NCBI GenBank assembly: GCA_028751875.1 | Contig: CM054155.1 | Span: 15,385,755 to 15,449,754, forward strand | DNA length: 64,000 nucleotides | Origin: Rapana venosa | Taxonomy: Eukaryota; Mollusca; Gastropoda; Neogastropoda; Muricidae | Reading direction: 5' to 3' | The notes under the pieces: generated by a model | What the model saw: the letters and a program-made list of their open reading frames with translations, nothing else | What the model was told of the DNA's origin: nothing | The model's database searches: none | Made by a program: the position numbers and the translations under genes | Shown: positions 59,350 to 64,000 of the stretch, piece by piece | Numbering within the stretch: the first letter of the stretch is position 1 | Layout of the letters: each line of letters starts with the position of its first letter

Positions 59350-59575
59350 TATTTCTTCTTTTATTTCGAGGATAATGGAATAAGCACTCATGTGCTTTTT
59401 TTTCATCCAGTCCCTGTGTGTCTGCAGTTTTGTAAATTTTATCATTCGTTCCCGCCAGCACACAATGGCCTACTCTTCCGAAAAGCAGAACGGGTTTTAA
59501 TGTGTGCCCAAGATGTTCTGCATGCATTCGCACACAGGACCTCGGCTTTTAGTCTCATCTGAAGGACTGCCATAA
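59350..59575 (-). mobile_element. SINE family A, truncated copy (tail and body)
   Basis: Reverse tail (ggataatggaataagcactc) and body to GTCTCATCTGAAGGACT; the tRNA-like head is absent. Confidence 0.82.
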
Positions 59576-59686
59576 GGGAACCATGCAGCCTCTTAAAAGA
59601 AATTTCTTATGAGCTATTCTGAACGATGAATAACTGACTAGCTAGAGAAAGGGGGATGGGGGGGAGTATTCACAAATGAACCTGAA

Positions 59687-60160
59687 CCATGATGAATGAT
59701 AAGAGCACTCACCAGAGAACCACCAATAAGCTTTAGCCATGCCAAATGATATGAACACTCACTAGAGAATCACCAATATGTCTTAACCATGCTGAATGAT
59801 TATAAAAACCACTCACCTGAGAATTACCAATAAGCCCAAACCATGCTAAACGATACAAACACTCACCAGAGAATCACTGATAAACCGTAACCAGGATAAA
59901 TGATATGACCACTCATAAAAAAAAAAAAAAGGGTGAAAGGGTGGCGCAGCGCTAAGTGGCGACGCGTTCTCCCGCTCTCCCCGGGGAGAGCAGCCCGAAT
60001 TCAAATCTGAGCGCTTTGATTTGTTGCTTTACAAGATTCAGCGCTATATAAATTCCATACATTATTATTTATTATTATAAAAGAATCACCAATAAGCCTT
60101 AACAATGATAAATGATAAGAACACTCACCAAAGAATCACCAATATGCCTAAGGCAAACAA
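59687..60160. repeat. Tandem array whose units copy the adjacent exon's splice-donor region
   Basis: At least six units of 50-60 bp with the form AAGAGCACTCACCAGAGAAC + CACCAATAAGC...AACCATG(A/C)TGAATGAT. The same string, ACCATGCTGGATGATAGGAG + CACTCACCAGAGAACAT, spans the donor of the exchanger exon at 60497. A SINE (59925-60075) is inserted in one unit. Confidence 0.88.
59925..60075 (+). mobile_element. SINE family C, copy 2 with LINE-like tail
   Basis: Head AAAGGGTGGCGCAGCGCTAAG, CTCTCCCCGGGGAGAGCAGC, then GAGCGCTTTGATTTGTTGC, AGCGCTATATAAATTCC and (ATT)n. A short tRNA-like head joined directly to the LINE 3' tail. Confidence 0.7.
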
Positions 60161-60182
60161 AAAAGAAAATTTTAAGAAAAGG

Positions 60183-60466
60183 TGTTCCCATAAGCTACGT
60201 GGTCATAGGGGAGTGAGGCATCAGTGACCTCAGCTTCTCTAGGGGCCAGCATATTGAGGACAGCACCCATCTCCTCTCTCCCTCACTGCTTTACCTTCCC
60301 TGACCCTAAAGAGGGCAGGTATTCATTTACAGCTGGGTGAACTAGGGGAACTGTACTGAAGCCAAAGCACGCAAACGATCACCCATCCAAGTGGTAACCA
60401 CGCCCAATGCTGCTTAACCTTAGCTAGGGGAAAGCGAGTGCTCTGACCACTGAGCTACCCAACGCC
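60183..60466 (-). mobile_element. SINE family B, copy 4
   Basis: Reverse full-length copy ending at gagctaccc (60466), only 31 bp from the donor-side edge of the 60497-60608 exon. Confidence 0.85.
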
Positions 60467-60496
60467 TGAACCATGCTGGATGATAGGAGCACTCAC

Positions 60497-60608
60497 CAGA
60501 GAACATCATCATGTGCTGGAAGTTGGGCCTGATCTTGTTGCTGCGGCCCAGGTTCAGGAGGAAGGACAGGGGGTAGATGTTCATGAACCGTCCTACGATG
60601 ATCGCCAG
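60497..60608 (-). CDS. SLC9A6/7/9-like: Endosomal Na+/H+ exchanger exon (transporter core, TM region)
   Basis: This 112-nt internal exon reads, on the minus strand, through residues such as [16 protein letters not shown] and [10 protein letters not shown]. That pattern is typical of the late transmembrane part of the organellar sodium/proton exchangers NHE6/7/9, which exchange luminal protons for Na+ or K+ in endosomes and the trans-Golgi. The acceptor AG is at 60609-60610 and the donor GTGAGTG begins at 60496. It starts in phase 0 and ends one base into a glycine codon, which the next exon (57893-58046) completes exactly. The 5' exons are not visible and should lie beyond 64000. Oddity: the bases around its donor are repeated in tandem in the following intron. 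Family assignment is firm; choosing among members 6, 7 and 9 is not possible because invertebrates often have one ancestral copy. Confidence 0.9.
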
Positions 60609-61489
60609 CTGACCCACGGTCAAGGATTATACCCAGCTTTATATCGCTTTAGCGCAACTTACCACAAGTGCGGATCAAAGGTGGACGCTGAAGATCACAT
60701 AATTACTCATATCAGTGCTTGGGTGTGAACTGTGGATACATCTGTATAGAGAGTGCATCTTCATGAGTAGAAAATGAGAAACAGATACATACTTTCTTTT
60801 GGTAATTCTCGTGGGTTATTTTTTTTAAATAGGGGAGGGGGCGTAGGTTGTTTGGGGAAAGGGTGTTTCTTTGGTTGTTTTGTTGTTGTTGTTGGGGGAG
60901 AGGGGTCGGGATTAACAAAAAAGTTTGATAAATTTACTACTGTCCAGATTGACCATGATCGACTGATCCGACTTCAAACTGAAAAGACCAGATCAACCAA
61001 GACCGGCCATCAGATATAGGTCAACATCTTTCACTTTCACTATCACATATACCACAATGCAATTGTGAAAGGAGATTCGTCCAGAGGGGCAGGCCCTCCC
61101 ACGCCATTTTGAATGTTGTTAAAGAGGCTTGACAACGTGGTTTAGCTGCTGTGATTTTTCAAAAGAAAGCTTTTTCCTCAAATTTTTTTTGTGGGGACAT
61201 CAGTGCATGGCAAACCTTTAGAACTTCTAGAATTCATTTCAGAACACACTACTGATGGTAGGTGTCTTTTTGAGGTTCAAACTCGTGAAGAAATTTTCAA
61301 GTGACACAAGTCTGAAGTCAATGGCGGCCTTGTTATGAGCAATGACAGAGTTGTAAACAATGATCCTCTGCTCATGGACTTTGATGTTTTTTTCCCCATC
61401 CCGTACCAGTTACTACATATGGAAAACAATGACTATTTTGGGTGTAGCGATGCCTTCGGAATTTTTTTGCCTTTTTATGCATTAGGAAA
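60609..61489. other. Noncoding, probably intron
   Basis: Sense-strand DNA upstream of the first visible exon; G-rich patch at 60831-60910. No further exchanger exon recognised. Confidence 0.5.
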
Positions 61490-61768
61490 AAAAGGTAAAG
61501 GAGTCCCATAACCTATAAGGTCGTAGGGGAGCGAGGCGTCAGAGACCTCACTTCTCTAGGGCCACCACATTGAAGGCGGCGCCCATCTCCTCTCCCCTGC
61601 TTTACCTTCTCTACCCTAAAGAGGCAGGTACCCAACACTGGTGAAACTGGGGAACTGTACTGAACCAAGCCGCAAACGGTCACACCATCCAACTAGTAAC
61701 CACGTTGACGCTGCACTTAACTTGGCTGGGGAAAGCGAGTGCCTCCGACCACTAGCTACCCGTCCCTC
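61490..61768 (-). mobile_element. SINE family B, copy 5 with many small deletions
   Basis: Reverse copy, collinear with the others, but the right half (about 61600-61768) lacks many single bases: acccaacactggtgaaactg, ccaagccgcaaacggtcaca, gctacccgtccc. Confidence 0.8.
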
Positions 61769-62039
61769 ACACTAGCTGAGAAAAAAAGGAGGTGTTGGGG
61801 TTTCTATTAGTATATTCCACACACACACACCTACACTATAGCGCCAAACTCCACCACAACCATCCTCCACCCCACACACACACCACAGCATAGCAAATGC
61901 CCACTCAAACACTACACACACACACACACACACCTTGTCATACAACACAAACCCCCCATACAACAACACTCAGGATACAAACAGAAACAAGAACACACGC
62001 ACACTGAGGAGTTGCAGTAAACGGAACCCAACAAAACAC

Positions 62040-63960
62040 AAAGCTGCTAGAAAGTTGGCCAGCTCAAACAGCTGAAACACACACACACACACAGCATGCA
62101 GGAAAGTTGGCCAGCTCAAACAGCTGAAACACACACACACACACAGCATGCAGGAAAGTTGGCCAGCTCAAACAGCTGAAACACACACACACACACAGCA
62201 TGCAGGAAAGTTGGCCAGCTCAAACAGCTGAAACACACACACACCCACACACAGCATGCAGGAAAGTTGGCCAGCTCAAACAGCTGAAACACACACACAC
62301 ACACAGCATGCAGGAAAGTTGGCCAGCTCAAACAGCTGAAACACACACACACACACACAACAGCATGCAGGAAAGTTGGCCAGCTCAAACAGCTGAAACA
62401 CACACACACACCACAGCATGCAGGAAAGTTGGCCAGCTCAAACAGCTGAAACACACACACACACAGCATGCAGGAAAGTTGGCCAGCTCAAACAGCTGAA
62501 ACACACACACCACACCACAGCATGCAGGAAAGTTGGCCAGCTCAAACAGCTGAAACACACACACCACACAGCATGCAGGAAAGTTGGCCAGCTCAAACAG
62601 CTGAAACACACACACACACACAGCATGCAGGAAAGTTGGCCAGCTCAAACAGCTGAAACACACACACCCACACCCACAGCATGCAGGAAAGTTGGCCAGC
62701 TCAAACAGCTGAAACACACACAACACACACACACACAGCATGCAGGAAAGTTGGCCAGCTCAAACAGCTGAAACACACACACACACACACACAGCATGCA
62801 GGAAAGTTGGCCAGCTCAAACAGCTGAAACACACACACACACACACACACAGCATGCAGGAAAGTTGGCCAGCTCAAACAGCTGAAACAACACACACACA
62901 CACACACAGCATGCAGGAAAGTTGGCCAGCTCAAACAACTGAAACACACACACACACAGCATGCAGGAAAGTTGGCCAGCTCAACACTGAACACACACAC
63001 ACAGCACAATGCAGGAAAGTTGGCCAGCTCAAACAGCTGAAACACACACACACACACAGCATGCAGGAAAGTTGGCCAGCTCAAACAGCTGAAACACACA
63101 CACACCCACACACAGCATGCAGGAAAGTTGGCCAGCTCAAACAGCTGAAACACACACACACACACACAGCATGCAGGAAAGTTGGCCAGCTCAAACAGCT
63201 GAAACACACACACACACACAGCATGCAGGAAAGTTGGCCAGCTCAAACAGCTGAAACACACACACCACACCACAGCATGCAGGAAAGTTGGCCAGCTCAA
63301 ACAGCTGAAACCACACACACACCACACACACAGCATGCAGGAAAGTTGGCCAGCTCAAACAGCTGAAACACACACACACACACACAGCATGCAGGAAAGT
63401 TGGCCAGCTCAAACAGCTGAAACACACACACACACACACAGCATGCAGGAAAGTTGGCCAGCTCAAACAGCTGAAACACACACACACACAGCATGCAGGA
63501 AAGTTGGCCAGCTCAAACAGCTGAAACACACACACACAACACACACACAGCACGGCAGGAAAGTTGGCCAGCTCAAACAGCTGAAACACAAAACCACACA
63601 CAGCATGCAGGAAAGTTGGCCAGCTCAAACAGCTGAAACACACACACACACAGCATGCAGGAAAGTTGGCCAGCTCAAACAGCTGAAACACACACACACA
63701 CAGCATGCAGGAAAGTTGGCCAGCTCAAACAGCTGAAACACACACACACACACACAGCATGCAGGAAAGTTGGCCAGCTCAAACAGCTGAAACACACACA
63801 CACACCAGCATGCAGGAAAGTTGGCCAGCTCAAACAGCTGAAACACACACACACACACACACACAGCATGCAGGAAAGTTGGCCAGCTCAAACAGCTGAA
63901 ACACACACACACACACACAGCATGCAGGAAAGTTGGCCAGCTCAAACAGCTGAAAACACA
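62040..63960. repeat. 1.9-kb minisatellite with embedded (CA)n
   Basis: About 36 units of the form GCATGCAGGAAAGTTGGCCA + GCTCAAACAGCTGAAA + (CA)n. The unique part is almost invariant while the CA part changes length, giving 47-59 bp units. Both strands show long repetitive frames (for example MQESWPAQTAETHTH) that are translations of the repeat. The array runs to within 40 bp of the window end. Confidence 0.96.
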
Positions 63961-64000
63961 CACACACACAACACACCACACAAACACAACACACACACAC

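Noticed and set aside
62040..63960. CRISPR-like repeat-spacer layout
   Set aside because: The spacers are all (CA)n of variable length, there are no cas genes, and the setting is eukaryotic.
62116..63996. Long open frames on both strands near the right end (MQESWPAQTAETHTH and CVCFSCLSWPTFLHA types)
   Set aside because: They come from the minisatellite with (CA)n. Both strands and several frames are open at once, as expected for repeats lacking stops.

Overview
The window looks like nuclear DNA from an intron-rich, repeat-dense animal genome. I read it as most likely a mollusc, probably a gastropod. That is an inference from the repeat style: several tRNA-type SINE families, a tRNA/5S-like chimeric SINE, abundant (CA)n, (GA)n and poly-G tracts, and non-LTR retrotransposon ends. 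It does not rest on any marker gene. There are no prokaryotic operons, no CRISPR array, and no tRNA or rRNA gene. Almost all of the long open frames are translations of simple or tandem repeats.

The one host gene I can support is on the minus strand. It is the 3' half of a sodium/proton exchanger of the endosomal SLC9A6/7/9 (NHE6/7/9) type. Six exons chain together with GT-AG borders and compatible phases: 60497-60608, 57893-58046, 57087-57135, 37907-38007, 36649-36756 and 35323-35463. They encode the end of the transporter domain and the start of the cytosolic tail. The 36649-36756 exon carries an apparent one-base frameshift. Three further candidate exons are open in the right phase: 52504-52593 (an early alternative ending), 30679-30738 and 23276-23374 (two alternative C-termini). 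The 5' half of the gene should lie beyond position 64000.

Layout. 1-22500: noncoding DNA left of the gene, with SINEs, a LINE 3' end, a short TTAA-flanked element and many microsatellites. 22500-35300: the possible 3' UTR and terminal introns, including a SINE split by a 699-bp piggyBac-like element and a fold-back element carrying a LINE fragment. 35300-38010: three exons, with a pentanucleotide (TGCCT)n block and poly-G tracts between them. 38010-57087: one 19-kb intron holding a 2.5-kb array of 31-bp repeats, a 1-kb array of 36-bp repeats, smaller minisatellites and a second LINE fragment. 57087-60608: three exons separated by short introns. These introns contain (CA)n, a 60-bp tandem array, and a tandem array whose units copy the neighbouring splice donor. 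60609-64000: SINE copies, then a (CA)n-containing minisatellite running to the window end.

The most unusual observations are the tandemly copied splice donor, the long UG tracts beside a 49-nt exon, the frameshifted exon, the mosaic SINE architectures, and the nested or captured mobile elements. I found no convincing new multi-gene system.
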